Source: Acidobacteria bacterium Ga0077553 (GTDB lineage Bacteria > Acidobacteriota > Terriglobia > Bryobacterales > Bryobacteraceae). Taken from it: a stretch of DNA of 36,052 nucleotides. Numbering within the stretch: position 1 is the stretch's first letter; each line of letters opens with the position of its first letter. Both the position numbers and the translations under genes were made by a program. Shown here piece by piece: positions 9,665 to 19,003 of this stretch. The stretch is taken from contig LNFE01000285.1 in assembly GCA_001464575.1 (NCBI GenBank), positions 1-36,052 of the forward strand. The letters are read 5' to 3'. Under the pieces are notes generated by a model that was not told the DNA's origin, ran no database searches, and saw only the letters and a list, made by a program, of their open reading frames with translations.

Positions 9665-11023
9665 ATGAGTATCGAACCCCTGCGCTTTTCCGGCGTCAGC
9701 AGCTATTCGGCGGATTTTCAGAAGATTCTCGACCGGACGGTGGCCATCGGCGCCCAGCCGATCAATGCGTTGCAGCGGGACCAGACGAAGTTACTGCAGC
9801 AGAGGGCTTTGGCCGTGGGCCTGCAGACGTCGGCGGAGGGATTGAATACGGCGATCAAGGGGTTGGCCGACGTGGGCCAGTCGCGCGCGGTGGGCGGGTC
9901 GTCGTCGAACTCGTCGAAAGTCAGCATTGGCAACGTTACAGCAAAGACCCCGGCCACTTACACCATTTCGGAAATCACCTCACTGGCGCGTTCGGCTTCG
10001 GCCACTTCTGCCGGGTACGCGGCCTCGACCTCCGGAACCGTTTCGACCACCGGTTCGGTTCGCCTCGGCTTTGGCGGCACCAATTACGATATCGCCCTGA
10101 CTCCGGAGGAAAACACGCTCACCGGCTTGCGCGACAAGATCAATAATTTGGGCATTGGAGTCACCGCGTCGATCCTGACCACGGGTTCCGGCGCGACGCC
10201 GTACTACCTCTCGCTCACTTCGACCACGGCCGGAGAAAAGCCGATCACGCTGGTGGACGATCCGACAGGAGCGAGCACCGATTTGCTGGTGACCAAGGAC
10301 AACGGGTCCAATGCCAACTTCAAAATCAACGGGGTGGCGGTTTCAAAGAGCAGCAATCTGGTCAATGACGTGGTGAGTGGGGTGACGTTTACGCTGACGG
10401 GGACCACGGCAGTAGATGAGACCGTTAGCCTGACACTTTCGAGCAACCGAAATACGCTCGCGTCCCGGATTGAGAGCTTCGTCAACGCCTATAACGGTAC
10501 GCTGGAGCAGGTGGATGCGCAGATCGGTTCCGCTGCGGGCTTGTTGACGGGTAGCTTCCTGGTCCGCGAAACGGGCAGCCTGCTGCGCCAGATCTCCGGC
10601 TATGAGGGCACCGGCAGCATCAAGAGCTTGCCGAACCTTGGTGTTACGTTCGGCCGGGACGGCAAGGCAACCTTCGACCGGACGATCTTTGACGGTCTCA
10701 GCGAAACGGATCTCCAAGACGCCTTTGCGTTTCTGGGGACCTCCAGCACGGGGTTTGGCGCGCTGCAGTCGAAAGTGAGGCAAATCAGCGACCCGGTGAC
10801 AGGGCTGATCGCCAACGAAACGGCGCGGATGGACGAGACGGACAAACGGCTGGCGGCTCAGGTGGAGACTTTGACGACGCGTCTCGAGCTCATGCAGCGC
10901 GTGGCCGCCGAGCGCCTGCAGGCGGTGGACGCGATTCTCGGCAGCCTCGATTCGCAGAAAAGCATCGTCGATGCCAGCGTGAAGAGCCTCCAGTTGGTGA
11001 CGTTCGGGAAGAACGAGGGCTAA
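9665..11023 (+). CDS. fliD: Flagellar filament cap protein FliD (HAP2)
   Basis: This 452-residue protein is the cap at the tip of the flagellum that folds incoming flagellin. The N-terminus (FSGVSSYSADFQKILDRTVA, then PINALQRDQTKL) matches the FliD_N coiled region. The low-complexity Ser/Thr/Gly middle corresponds to the exposed D2/D3 domains. The C-terminus (IESFVNAYNGTL through the heptad-rich ...TLTTRLELMQRVAAERLQAVDAIL) matches FliD_C. No signal peptide is present, as expected for a protein exported by the flagellar type III apparatus. A sigma-28-like promoter lies directly upstream. A weak GGGA is the only ribosome-binding candidate close to the ATG; a better TAGGAG is 21 nt away, beyond a small hairpin. 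Confidence 0.92.
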   Translation: MSIEPLRFSGVSSYSADFQKILDRTVAIGAQPINALQRDQTKLLQQRALAVGLQTSAEGLNTAIKGLADVGQSRAVGGSSSNSSKVSIGNVTAKTPATYTISEITSLARSASATSAGYAASTSGTVSTTGSVRLGFGGTNYDIALTPEENTLTGLRDKINNLGIGVTASILTTGSGATPYYLSLTSTTAGEKPITLVDDPTGASTDLLVTKDNGSNANFKINGVAVSKSSNLVNDVVSGVTFTLTGTTAVDETVSLTLSSNRNTLASRIESFVNAYNGTLEQVDAQIGSAAGLLTGSFLVRETGSLLRQISGYEGTGSIKSLPNLGVTFGRDGKATFDRTIFDGLSETDLQDAFAFLGTSSTGFGALQSKVRQISDPVTGLIANETARMDETDKRLAAQVETLTTRLELMQRVAAERLQAVDAILGSLDSQKSIVDASVKSLQLVTFGKNEG

Positions 11024-11029
11024 TCGGGA

Positions 11030-11350
11030 ATGACCGCCCTTTTTGATCAAGTCGCCGCCATTGATGAGCGCCTCCTCGACATTCCGTTTGGCTCTGAGCC
11101 CGAAGCGCTGGCGTTGATTGCTGTGCGCGGCCAACTGATCGCTACACTCGAGAGTTCGCCGGTCCCGGCGGAGTGCGCCTCCGCTCTGTTCGCCCTGCAG
11201 GCGTCGACGGCCGCTCTCGAACAGCGGTACTCCCATTTTCGGCGGCGCCTCTCCACGGAAGTTGGTGAGTCGGGCGCCCACCGGCAGTTCCTCGAGACGC
11301 TCGCGGACTCTCTAGAGCCGCCCGCCCAGTATGGTCGAATCCTCGCATAG
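11030..11350 (+). CDS. Small helical protein after fliD, probable FliT-like flagellar chaperone
   Basis: This 106-residue, almost entirely alpha-helical acidic protein starts 6 bp after the fliD stop, so the two are surely co-transcribed. Its size, helical heptads and position match FliT/FlgN-type export chaperones, which bind the C-terminus of the FliD cap protein. Sequence motifs alone do not prove it; the family is very divergent. A CGGGA lies just before the ATG. No fliS is adjacent in this window. Confidence 0.55.
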   Translation: MTALFDQVAAIDERLLDIPFGSEPEALALIAVRGQLIATLESSPVPAECASALFALQASTAALEQRYSHFRRRLSTEVGESGAHRQFLETLADSLEPPAQYGRILA

Positions 11351-11531
11351 TAGTACCTGCACAGAATAGTACCAAACTACCCCTCCGCCAAAACTCGTTC
11401 ACAACCTATTCGAGAAAACCGAAGATTCCCCGCAACTCATTCCACCAGTGAGTCTTAGGCCATTGCCGCGGCCCCCGCAAAACGAACCCATAGTTCGGAA
11501 TCGAGCCTTTGATTGCTACATTCGGGGCGTG

Positions 11532-12491
11532 ATGAAACACGACCACACCACACCAGCGCAGCCGCTCAATCTGCCCATGGCTCAATCGGGGGCGCCGTCC
11601 CCCTCGTTCGTTAGCTCCTGGGGCGACATCCCTCCCGGAATCCTAGGGGAACGCCAGCCTTCCCCTCTCCAGATGGGTCCGCCCGCCACCTCGGCAACGG
11701 ATCTGGCCTTGCAACTCCTAAATCACGCAGTCTTCAACCAGCCGCTGCCTGCCCCTTGCAACGCCCATCCACGGATGGGGGGCCTGTTCGGCGATCCGGA
11801 GCCCCGCGAATGGTATCCCCGCTCCGGCTGGGCGGCCGCACCCTCGGAGCGAGGCGCCAAGTATGCTGTCGTCTACTCCCGCGCATCGATCGCCCTGCAG
11901 GTCGCGATGCGCGAGTGGATACCCTCTCTTTACTTCGATGGCGTGGATCGTTTTGACGATCTCGATATGGCGCAAGGGATGATCGCTTGGCGCGCTTCCC
12001 GTCCTGCGGTCGGCGAACACGTTGACCGGCTTAGCTACGACATTCTCGATCCTGCGATGATGTCCCGCTGCTTCTTCTGGGTCGAGCGAAACATTCGGCC
12101 TCTCTTGAGCTCGCTGCTGCCCATCACCGATCAATTCGAATCCAGCCGGCGCAGCTTCTTCGACCCTCGACACACCAACCGGATCCTCCTGCGCCTGCGC
12201 CGGGCGCAGCGCGGCTTCCAGATGATTCTGAAAGTCGAAGAAGACATCATCACCCAACTGGTCAAGCTCGTTGCCTCCACGCCGAAACTCCAGACCAAGG
12301 CGAAGGGTCAACCTCGCGCCGTGGCCACCGAGGTCGAGCGGAGTGTCGAGCGGACGTTCGCCACCGTTGAAAGCCGCCTCCGCCGCATCATCCCCCATGG
12401 CGATGTGGAAACCGTGATGCGGATGCTGGTCATCGTGCTTACGAAGTCCTTAGAGCAGTCGCAGACCGATGCCGCCGACCGGGCGGCTTGA
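11532..12491 (+). CDS. Protein of unknown function
   Basis: I do not recognise this 319-residue protein. The first 70 residues are Pro/Ser/Gly-rich and probably disordered. From about residue 105 the sequence becomes ordered and helical, with VVYSRASIALQVAMREWIPS, SYDILDPAMMSRCFFWVERNIRP, and a basic helix RILLRLRRAQRGFQMILKVE. It ends in an amphipathic helical region. No signal peptide or membrane segment is evident, so it is presumably cytoplasmic. I start it at ATG 11532 (GTG 11529 is also possible); the open extension back to 11448 is proline-rich and weakly supported. It lies 181 bp after the FliT-like gene and 53 bp before a methyltransferase gene on the same strand. Confidence 0.7.
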   Translation: MKHDHTTPAQPLNLPMAQSGAPSPSFVSSWGDIPPGILGERQPSPLQMGPPATSATDLALQLLNHAVFNQPLPAPCNAHPRMGGLFGDPEPREWYPRSGWAAAPSERGAKYAVVYSRASIALQVAMREWIPSLYFDGVDRFDDLDMAQGMIAWRASRPAVGEHVDRLSYDILDPAMMSRCFFWVERNIRPLLSSLLPITDQFESSRRSFFDPRHTNRILLRLRRAQRGFQMILKVEEDIITQLVKLVASTPKLQTKAKGQPRAVATEVERSVERTFATVESRLRRIIPHGDVETVMRMLVIVLTKSLEQSQTDAADRAA

Positions 12492-12531
12492 CACTCCCAT
12501 GCCTGATCTGCGATACCAGAGGGTCTTTCCC

Positions 12532-12538
12532 AGGAGGT
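12532..12538 (+). promoter_or_regulatory. Strong ribosome-binding site setting the methyltransferase start
   Basis: AGGAGGT ends 6 nt before the ATG at 12545. It selects this ATG over the open extension upstream (to 12488), which overlaps the preceding gene. Confidence 0.8.
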
Positions 12539-12544
12539 CTTGCC

Positions 12545-13294
12545 ATGATGAATGCCGCCGAATTTGCCAATATCGCCAAGGCGGAAAACGCCTTCTGGTG
12601 GTACCGCGGCATGCGGCAGATCATGTTCGGCCTGCTTGATCAAACCGCCCGCGACCGGCAGTTTCGCCGGGTCGCCGAGATCGGCGCCGGTACGGGCCAT
12701 TTCGCTCTGGCGCTGCAGGAGCGCTACGGTTGGCCGATGTTCCCGCTCGACCTCGGCTGGGAAGGCCTGGAGTTTGGCAAGACGCTTGGCGTGGAGCGGA
12801 TGGTCCAGGCCGATATGTGCCGGCTGCCCTACCGCGATCAGGCGTTTGACGCCGTGGTTTCGATGGACGTCATCGTCCACCTGCCCCGCGGTAAAGAGGA
12901 CGAGCCGATGGCCGAGTTTGCCCGGGTATTGCCCTCCGGCGGATTCCTGGCCCTGCGAGTTTCGGCGCTCGACATCCTGCGCAGTCACCATTCGGCTTTC
13001 GCGCACGAACGGCAGCGCTTCACCAAAAGCCGGCTGCTCGCCCTGGCTGAACGCCACGGCTTTTGCGCGCTGCGCTGTTCCTACGCCAACTCGCTACTGA
13101 TGCCTGTCGCCCTGTTCAAGTTCCGGGTCGTCGAACCGCTGCTCGGCGGCGAACCTTCGAGCGGGGTGGAACCGGTCGCCCCTTGGCTCGACCGGATGCT
13201 CTACGCTCCGCTGGCCGCCGAAGCAAGCTTGCTCGCCAGCGGCGTTAACCTTCCGCTTGGCCAATCGCTGATTCTGCTGGCCGAGAAGCGGTAA
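12545..13294 (+). CDS. Class I SAM-dependent methyltransferase
   Basis: A 249-residue methyltransferase with the usual Rossmann motifs: motif I VAEIGAGTGHFALAL, a motif II acidic end in PLDLGWEGLEF, ADMCRLPYRDQAFDAVVSMDVIVHLPR (motif III/post-II), and EFARVLPSGGFLALRV. This is the methyltransferase type 11 pattern, with small-molecule or lipid-like substrates common in the family. The N-terminus (AENAFWWYRGMRQI) resembles members that precede the core with a WWYRGMR-type segment. The substrate is unknown. The start is fixed by a strong ribosome-binding site. The 3' end overlaps the convergent AddA-like gene by 50 bp. Confidence 0.88.
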   Translation: MMNAAEFANIAKAENAFWWYRGMRQIMFGLLDQTARDRQFRRVAEIGAGTGHFALALQERYGWPMFPLDLGWEGLEFGKTLGVERMVQADMCRLPYRDQAFDAVVSMDVIVHLPRGKEDEPMAEFARVLPSGGFLALRVSALDILRSHHSAFAHERQRFTKSRLLALAERHGFCALRCSYANSLLMPVALFKFRVVEPLLGGEPSSGVEPVAPWLDRMLYAPLAAEASLLASGVNLPLGQSLILLAEKR

Positions 13295-16133
13295 ACGCCC
13301 ACTCGCGCCAAGTCCCATCGAGCGGGTAGAACAGGCCGAGCCGGATGGGACGATCCTCCATGGCCGCCAACAGTTCGCCATATCGCTGCAGCTGTTGCTC
13401 ATAGTCCGCCATCGCCGTTCCTGTCTTATAGTCGATGATCCACCGCGTCCCGGCCTCATCGACGAATGTCCGGTCCAGGATGCCGCTCACCCGCTGTCCG
13501 CCCACCAGGCCCGTCAACGCCCACTCATGGCGCGCCTCGGCGTGCGGATGCAAGATCCAACGCCCGCGTTCGCTCGCTAGAGTCGCACGCAGCGCCGCGA
13601 GGCACTTCGCTACGCCATCTTCCGGTAAATGCGCCCGCAGAAAGGGTACGGCGTCCGTCAAGCGAGCCACCGGCCACGCGGCCAACCCTTCCCGCGCAAT
13701 CCGCTGCAACATGCGATGCGCCAAGGTCCCGACGGCTCGCACCTCCCAGCTTCCGGTTTCCTCGCCGGCGTCCTCGACATCGTCGATCTCGTCCACCTTT
13801 GGCCAGGCCATTTCCGGTGGCGGCGCCGGGGTGACCCACGACGCGGGCAACCTTCGTAAAAGCTGTCGCGAAGGCCGGTCCTCTGTTTTTTCGACCGTTT
13901 GCAGCACCGGCGCCAAAGTCGCTTCCAGCAGATGCCCCAGGGTGCCCCGCTTCGGCTTTCCCTGCACGAACAGATACAGCCGCCGCTTCGCGCGCGTGCA
14001 GGCGACATAGAGCAACCGGGCCATTTCGTGGCTAGTGCGCGTCTTGTCGTGCTCGCGCAGATACTCATAGACCGGGTCCCGTTCGGCGCCCGTCTCGCGA
14101 ATGCAGCCGAGCAGAAGTTCGCCCTCCGCCATCCGCCAGCGCAGCAGGCTGGGCTGATCGTTCCCGCTCGTCCGGTGCAACTCGGGCAGAATGACGACGT
14201 CGAACTCGAGCCCCTTGGCCTTGTGCATCGACAAGATTTGAATCCGCCCGTCGGCCAACGGGTCCGGCCGGGCGAATAAGCCCCGCAGTGCCGCGGTTAA
14301 GTCCGAAGCCGGGTCGAACGTATCGAGCAGTTCGAAGAAGGCCGCCGTATCCGCCCATTCCTCTTCCGTCGTTAGCGTGGCGGGTCCGCCCAGGGTTAGC
14401 CACAGATGCTCCACCTGACGCCGCAGGGGGCCGCGCTGCCGTTCGCGCCGCGCCGCCTCGAGCGCCGAGACGACGCGTTCCGGCAGTTCCCCGGCGGCCA
14501 ACTGCACCAGGGTGGCCCCGGCCCACGGCGCCCGGCAAACCGCCAAGAACGCCGTCCGGTCTTCCGGGTGCAGAAGCGCCCGCGTTAAGGCTTCCAGATC
14601 CCGCACCGCGCTCCGCTCGCCGAGTTGGTCCAGTTCCACCGCTTGGAACCGGATGCCCCGGCGCTGCAACTCCGCCATCACCGGCGAGGCGTGACTTTTA
14701 TTCCGCACGAGAATAGCGATCGTCTGTTCCGGATGCGCTTCGACTACATTGGCGATCTCCGGCGCCCCGCCCCATTGCGGTTCGACGCGGCATTCCGGAT
14801 ACTCCCGCGTCGCCTCGCTGGCGGCATAGGGCACCGCCCCGGTCTCCATCTCGACTTCGGGCGCCAGCACCGACGGAAACACCGCGTTGAACCAGCCGAT
14901 CAGCTCGCGATCCGAGCGGAAGTTCCGGTTCAGTTGGACGAACTCCAATGGCAGATGGCCCAACCCTTCGGCGGCCGCCCGCAGGAACAAGCCCACGTCA
15001 GCCTCGCGGAATCCGTAGATGGACTGCATTGGGTCGCCCACCAGAAATAGCGTCCGGCCATCGCCCGGGACCCACTCCGCCGTCAGCCGCCGCAGGATTT
15101 CGTACTGCGATGCCGACGTATCCTGGAACTCGTCCACCAGCAGGTGTTCGATCTTGTAGTAAAGCGCCTCGGCCAGGGGGGTGGGCGCTTCCGGCGAACC
15201 GAGCGCCTGGATGGCGGCCAGCGGCACTTCGGCGTAGTCGGTCTCCCGCCGCTCCTGAAACAGCAGCTTCAATTCGGCGGCCGCCAACTTCATCACGTCC
15301 AGGATGGATGCGATGACCTCCCATTGGGCATCGGTCAAGGCGGCGGGCGGCAGCGGCTTGGCGATCAACTCCTCGAACTCTTCCGAGGGGCCGAACGCCT
15401 TGGCCCACTTCCGGCTGACGGTGCCGGACTTGGTGAGCGCCGCGGCTTGGATCGCCGCCCAGTCGCCCGTCACTCCGCTGGGCGCTTTGGCTGCCAGCTT
15501 GGCTGCATGCCGGTCAGCTAGAACGCGGAGCGCCCGTTCCACACTGTCCCGGTCCACGTGCAGGTGCCGCAACCATTGGTCCCGCTTCGCCAGCATCTCG
15601 GCCAGCTTTTCGGCCACGCGGCTGAATTGATTGTCGAGGTGCGACAGGAGCCGCGCCACGGCGGGATCTCCCCGTTCGACGGCGCGCACGGCCGCCAAGG
15701 CTGCCGAATAATGCAGGCTATTGGTATCCTCGGCAATTTGCGGGGGCGCCCCCAACCGGCTCAGCCACGGCATCTGCTCCGTCAAGGAGCGGCAGAAGCT
15801 GTCGAAGGTTTGGATCCGCAGCCGCGCCGGATTGTCCATGAGATCCCAGCCCCGGCGGTTCACCGCTTCGGCTAGCGCCCAGGTCTGGCGCTTGTGGGTC
15901 TCCTCGGGCTCCGGGCTCTGCGCCATTTCGAGGGCATGCACCAGACGAGCCCGCATCTCGCCAGCAGCCTTTTTCGTAAAGGTAATCGCGACGACGGCCT
16001 CGGGATGCTCCACGCGAGCCAGCAAGGCCAGAAACCGCTGGGTCAACAGCTCCGTCTTGCCCGATCCCGCTGGGGCCTGCACTAGAAATGAGCCTTCCGG
16101 GTCCAGCACCCGGCGGCGGACGGCATCAGGCAC
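13245..16133 (-). CDS. UvrD/AddA-type DNA helicase fused to a RecB-like nuclease
   Basis: This 962-residue protein has a superfamily 1A helicase followed by a PD-(D/E)XK nuclease, the AddA/RecB plan for double-strand-break end processing. Motifs: Walker A APAGSGKT (20-27), Ia AITFTKKAAGEM, DEFQDT (about 334-339), LVGDPMQSIYGFRE, LNRNFRSD, SMHKAKGLEFDVVILPEL (V), LLYVACTRAKRRLYLF (VI). The nuclease core is GILDRTF then IIDYKTG (about 899-905) and YEQQLQRY. The start is GTG at 16133, which overlaps the stop of the upstream partner gene by 8 bp and implies coupled synthesis. It is somewhat shorter than classical AddA. It pairs with the AddB-like protein encoded upstream. Confidence 0.88.
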   Translation of the reverse strand: MPDAVRRRVLDPEGSFLVQAPAGSGKTELLTQRFLALLARVEHPEAVVAITFTKKAAGEMRARLVHALEMAQSPEPEETHKRQTWALAEAVNRRGWDLMDNPARLRIQTFDSFCRSLTEQMPWLSRLGAPPQIAEDTNSLHYSAALAAVRAVERGDPAVARLLSHLDNQFSRVAEKLAEMLAKRDQWLRHLHVDRDSVERALRVLADRHAAKLAAKAPSGVTGDWAAIQAAALTKSGTVSRKWAKAFGPSEEFEELIAKPLPPAALTDAQWEVIASILDVMKLAAAELKLLFQERRETDYAEVPLAAIQALGSPEAPTPLAEALYYKIEHLLVDEFQDTSASQYEILRRLTAEWVPGDGRTLFLVGDPMQSIYGFREADVGLFLRAAAEGLGHLPLEFVQLNRNFRSDRELIGWFNAVFPSVLAPEVEMETGAVPYAASEATREYPECRVEPQWGGAPEIANVVEAHPEQTIAILVRNKSHASPVMAELQRRGIRFQAVELDQLGERSAVRDLEALTRALLHPEDRTAFLAVCRAPWAGATLVQLAAGELPERVVSALEAARRERQRGPLRRQVEHLWLTLGGPATLTTEEEWADTAAFFELLDTFDPASDLTAALRGLFARPDPLADGRIQILSMHKAKGLEFDVVILPELHRTSGNDQPSLLRWRMAEGELLLGCIRETGAERDPVYEYLREHDKTRTSHEMARLLYVACTRAKRRLYLFVQGKPKRGTLGHLLEATLAPVLQTVEKTEDRPSRQLLRRLPASWVTPAPPPEMAWPKVDEIDDVEDAGEETGSWEVRAVGTLAHRMLQRIAREGLAAWPVARLTDAVPFLRAHLPEDGVAKCLAALRATLASERGRWILHPHAEARHEWALTGLVGGQRVSGILDRTFVDEAGTRWIIDYKTGTAMADYEQQLQRYGELLAAMEDRPIRLGLFYPLDGTWREWAFTASRPAESAIGQAEG

Positions 16134-18546
16134 TCGTCACCTCGGCCACGCGGCACAACGTCTGCAGGTGGCAGAATTCGCACGGTCTCCCGCCATCCTT
16201 CGGGTCCACCGTGGCCCGGCCCTCGCGCAGCTCCTGCGCCAGATTGCTAATCACCTCGCGCCAATCTTCCACCGGTACGGGTGCCGCCACCCATTGGCAA
16301 TCGCCGCGCCGCACCTGGGCAAAGGCCACGGCAGCTGGCGTGGGCTCGGCGGTTACCGCGTAGATGGGCAACTGCGGCTCATCGGGACGTTCGCCGTCCC
16401 AGCTCTTCTTGGAGACAAGGCCCGTTTTGTAGTCGACGATTACGGTGCTGCCGTCCGCCATCCGGTCGATGCGGTCGGCTCGCGTGGCAAAGCGCAGGCC
16501 CGCGAAGTGAGGGGTGAGCTGCGTTTCCAAGTGGGCCACGCGAAACGGCTCGCGCGCCGCTTCCACCGCCAGCCACTCCTGCAGCAGGAGCAACAGCCGG
16601 TCGCGCTCTAAATCGCGCATCGCCCCGGTTAATCCCTCCACTGCCTCATCCACGGCCAACTCCAACCACTCGGTCCAGTCGGCGGAGACCAGGGTGGCGT
16701 GGTCCTGGCATTCGCGCCAAAACCGTTCGAGCGCCCGATGCAGCATGGTCCCCCGGTCCCGCAGATCGATGCCCTCTTCGGGTTGCTCCAGGGGCTCCGC
16801 CCGCAGCTGTGTCCGGGCGAAGGCCTGGAAGGGGCACTGCGCCTGCCACTTGATGGCTTGGGTTCCGGCTCGGACGGCCACGCCCTCCGGCAGCGCCGGT
16901 CCTTGCGCGTCTTCAAACGTCTCGCACTCCGCCGCGGCGCGGATGGCGGCGGCCCACGTCGGATAGGTCTTCAACTCCTGGGAGAACGCTGGCAGATGCC
17001 GGATCAGCCGGCTGGGGCGCAGCTCCATCTCCTCTTCCCGCCGCGCATAGCTGAAGACCACCTGCGGCGCCGTCTGCTGCAACCGGACCAAAATCTTCCG
17101 GCTGAACTCCAACTCTCGCTCCGCCGAAGAGTGCGGCAGCCCGCGTTCCCGCTGCACCCGGTAGGGCAAAAACGGATTCGGCCGCGCCGCGGCGGGCCAC
17201 GCCCGGTCGTCCACCCCTTGTACCCAGAGGGCGTCGAACTGCGCGCCGGCCGCTTGCAGGGCTTCGAGGATCTGCACCGGCAGCATGGCGGACTCCGGCT
17301 GGAACACCTCTTCTTCGAGCAGCCGCTGCAACAGATGCAGCGCGGCGCTCGCTCCCAGTCTGCCCGTTAACGGGTCGAGATCGGAGAACGCGCCCAGCAC
17401 TTTCTGCCATCGCCGTTCGGTCTGCCGTTCCTCGCTCGTCAGCGTGCGCTCGCCGGGCCATCCGGCGCCGCCCAAGAGCTTGAGGAACGTCGCGGCCCAG
17501 GCCGAAGGCGCCTGCGCTCCTTCCGGCGCGCGCAGTTCCTGGAACGCGTCCGCCAACCGCGGGCAGTCTTCGCTCTGCAGTTCCGCGATGGCCACGCGCA
17601 GCCGCTTCTGCCGGCGCAGCTGCCCATCGAGCCGCGCGCGCATCCGATACTCGGCCTCGCCGCCCAGTAGAAACGGCGAGAGCAGCAACTGCCCTGCTTC
17701 CGTGAGCGAAAGGGGGCCTAGCGAGAGCCTCAGCAACCGCAGCGCCGCGGCCACCAGCGGATAATCCGTCAACGGTTTCCCGAGCGATACGTTCGCCAGG
17801 GCGCCGCCCAGCGTCTCCCGGAAGATGGCGTCGACCATCGACTGCCGGGCGGCGAGATCCTGCACGACGACGCCGACCGAGGTGGCGCCCCGCTCCTCAA
17901 TCGCTTGGCGCGCCCAGGCGGCCGCGGCCCGCAGCTCCGCGGCGGCATCGGGATAGGCACCTACCGCCGCATCCCCGGTAACGCCCGCCGGACCATCAGC
18001 GGTAAAGTACGGCCGGTCCCTCCGCTCGAGCAGGGCCTGTTGCTGCGGCGTCAGTTCGTCAAAGCCCGTGAGCCACAACTCGGCGGCCACCGGGTCCACC
18101 GTATCGGCGAGGGTTGCCGGCGATAGCCATCCGCGCTGCGTGCACTGCCGTTCAAAGGTCCGTGCCCATCCGGCAAAGGCCGCCGCGTCTTCGGTATCCC
18201 GGAAGGCCGGGTGGTCCAGCGGTACCCGCCAGGCGCACAAGAGCGCGTAGGCCTGCGACGCCATCTTCGCCGTAGCCGGGCGGTCGAGCAGCACCTCGTC
18301 GGGAATGATTTGCTCCCAGAGGTAGCGTTCAGCAAAATCGCTCAGCAGCAATCGCGGAGAGAAGGTGTCGTCGTGGGCCTGCAGCAGCCAGTCGTCCCAG
18401 CTCACAATCGCTGGCGTCGGCCATGCCCGCTGGCCTGCCGCCTGCTGCGCGGCGTCAAAATCCGCGCGCCACTTCCGCCGCAGCCGCCGGTTCGCGGTCA
18501 CCAAGGTGGCGCCCAACGCCAGCGCCGATAAAACTCGTTCTCTCAT
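16126..18546 (-). CDS. AddB-like PD-(D/E)XK nuclease with iron-sulfur cluster motif
   Basis: An 806-residue partner of the helicase-nuclease downstream. The N-terminus ([18 protein letters not shown], then WDDWL) resembles a family annotated as 'probable DNA repair protein' (TIGR03623, from memory) rather than classical AddB. I see no Walker A, so the helicase-like part is probably inactive. The nuclease domain has His603 ([11 protein letters not shown]), Asp691 (RADRIDR) and VDYKTG (Asp705, Lys707). Cys571 (CPFQAFA) plus C-x2-C-x5-C at the end (789, 792, 798) match the AddB 4Fe-4S pattern around the nuclease. I chose ATG 18546, where family similarity begins; the frame is open to 18609 but would overlap the divergent gene. 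Confidence 0.85.
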   Translation of the reverse strand: MRERVLSALALGATLVTANRRLRRKWRADFDAAQQAAGQRAWPTPAIVSWDDWLLQAHDDTFSPRLLLSDFAERYLWEQIIPDEVLLDRPATAKMASQAYALLCAWRVPLDHPAFRDTEDAAAFAGWARTFERQCTQRGWLSPATLADTVDPVAAELWLTGFDELTPQQQALLERRDRPYFTADGPAGVTGDAAVGAYPDAAAELRAAAAWARQAIEERGATSVGVVVQDLAARQSMVDAIFRETLGGALANVSLGKPLTDYPLVAAALRLLRLSLGPLSLTEAGQLLLSPFLLGGEAEYRMRARLDGQLRRQKRLRVAIAELQSEDCPRLADAFQELRAPEGAQAPSAWAATFLKLLGGAGWPGERTLTSEERQTERRWQKVLGAFSDLDPLTGRLGASAALHLLQRLLEEEVFQPESAMLPVQILEALQAAGAQFDALWVQGVDDRAWPAAARPNPFLPYRVQRERGLPHSSAERELEFSRKILVRLQQTAPQVVFSYARREEEMELRPSRLIRHLPAFSQELKTYPTWAAAIRAAAECETFEDAQGPALPEGVAVRAGTQAIKWQAQCPFQAFARTQLRAEPLEQPEEGIDLRDRGTMLHRALERFWRECQDHATLVSADWTEWLELAVDEAVEGLTGAMRDLERDRLLLLLQEWLAVEAAREPFRVAHLETQLTPHFAGLRFATRADRIDRMADGSTVIVDYKTGLVSKKSWDGERPDEPQLPIYAVTAEPTPAAVAFAQVRRGDCQWVAAPVPVEDWREVISNLAQELREGRATVDPKDGGRPCEFCHLQTLCRVAEVTSA

Positions 18547-18577
18547 CGCGGGGACTCTCCATTGTAAACTGGGGCCC

Positions 18578-19000
18578 ATGCGCACACTCCTCCTGGCCCT
18601 TGTGGCCACCGCGGTAGCGAGCCTGGCTCAGACGCCCGCTCCCTCTCCCTCCCTGAAGAAAGAAGCCACTTGCTACGAGTTGCGGACATATGTCGCCGCG
18701 CCGGGTAAGATGGAGGACCTCCACAACCGGTTCCGCAACCACACGATGAAGTTGTTCGCCAAGCACGGTATCAACGTGATCGGCTTCTGGGGCCCCACCG
18801 ATAAGGAGAAAGGCGCCGACAACACCCTCGTCTACGTCCTGAAGTACCCGAGCCGCGAAGCGCGGGAGAAGGCCTGGAAGGCGTTCGGTGCTGACCCGGA
18901 GTGGGTGGCCGCCCGCAAGGCGAGCGAAGTGAACGGGAAACTGACGGATAAGGTTGAGTCCGTCATGATGGGCGAAGTGAATTACTTTACAGCCAAATAG
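18578..19000 (+). CDS. Exported NIPSNAP-family protein
   Basis: A 140-residue protein with a signal peptide ([18 protein letters not shown]) and a single NIPSNAP ferredoxin-like domain. Typical signatures are [21 protein letters not shown], the hydrophobic INVIGFWGP, and [21 protein letters not shown] with DPEW following. Such dimeric alpha+beta barrel proteins are common in acidobacteria and planctomycetes, with no settled function. Its ATG lies only 31 bp from the divergent AddB-like start, so little room is left for a promoter. Three bases separate its stop from the next gene, so the two form an operon. Confidence 0.88.
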   Translation: MRTLLLALVATAVASLAQTPAPSPSLKKEATCYELRTYVAAPGKMEDLHNRFRNHTMKLFAKHGINVIGFWGPTDKEKGADNTLVYVLKYPSREAREKAWKAFGADPEWVAARKASEVNGKLTDKVESVMMGEVNYFTAK

Positions 19001-19003
19001 GTC

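Noticed and set aside
11493-11522. Sigma-70 promoter (TTCGGA, 17 bp, TACATT) before the gene at 11532
   Set aside because: The -35 matches only 3 of 6 bases; spacing alone is not enough.
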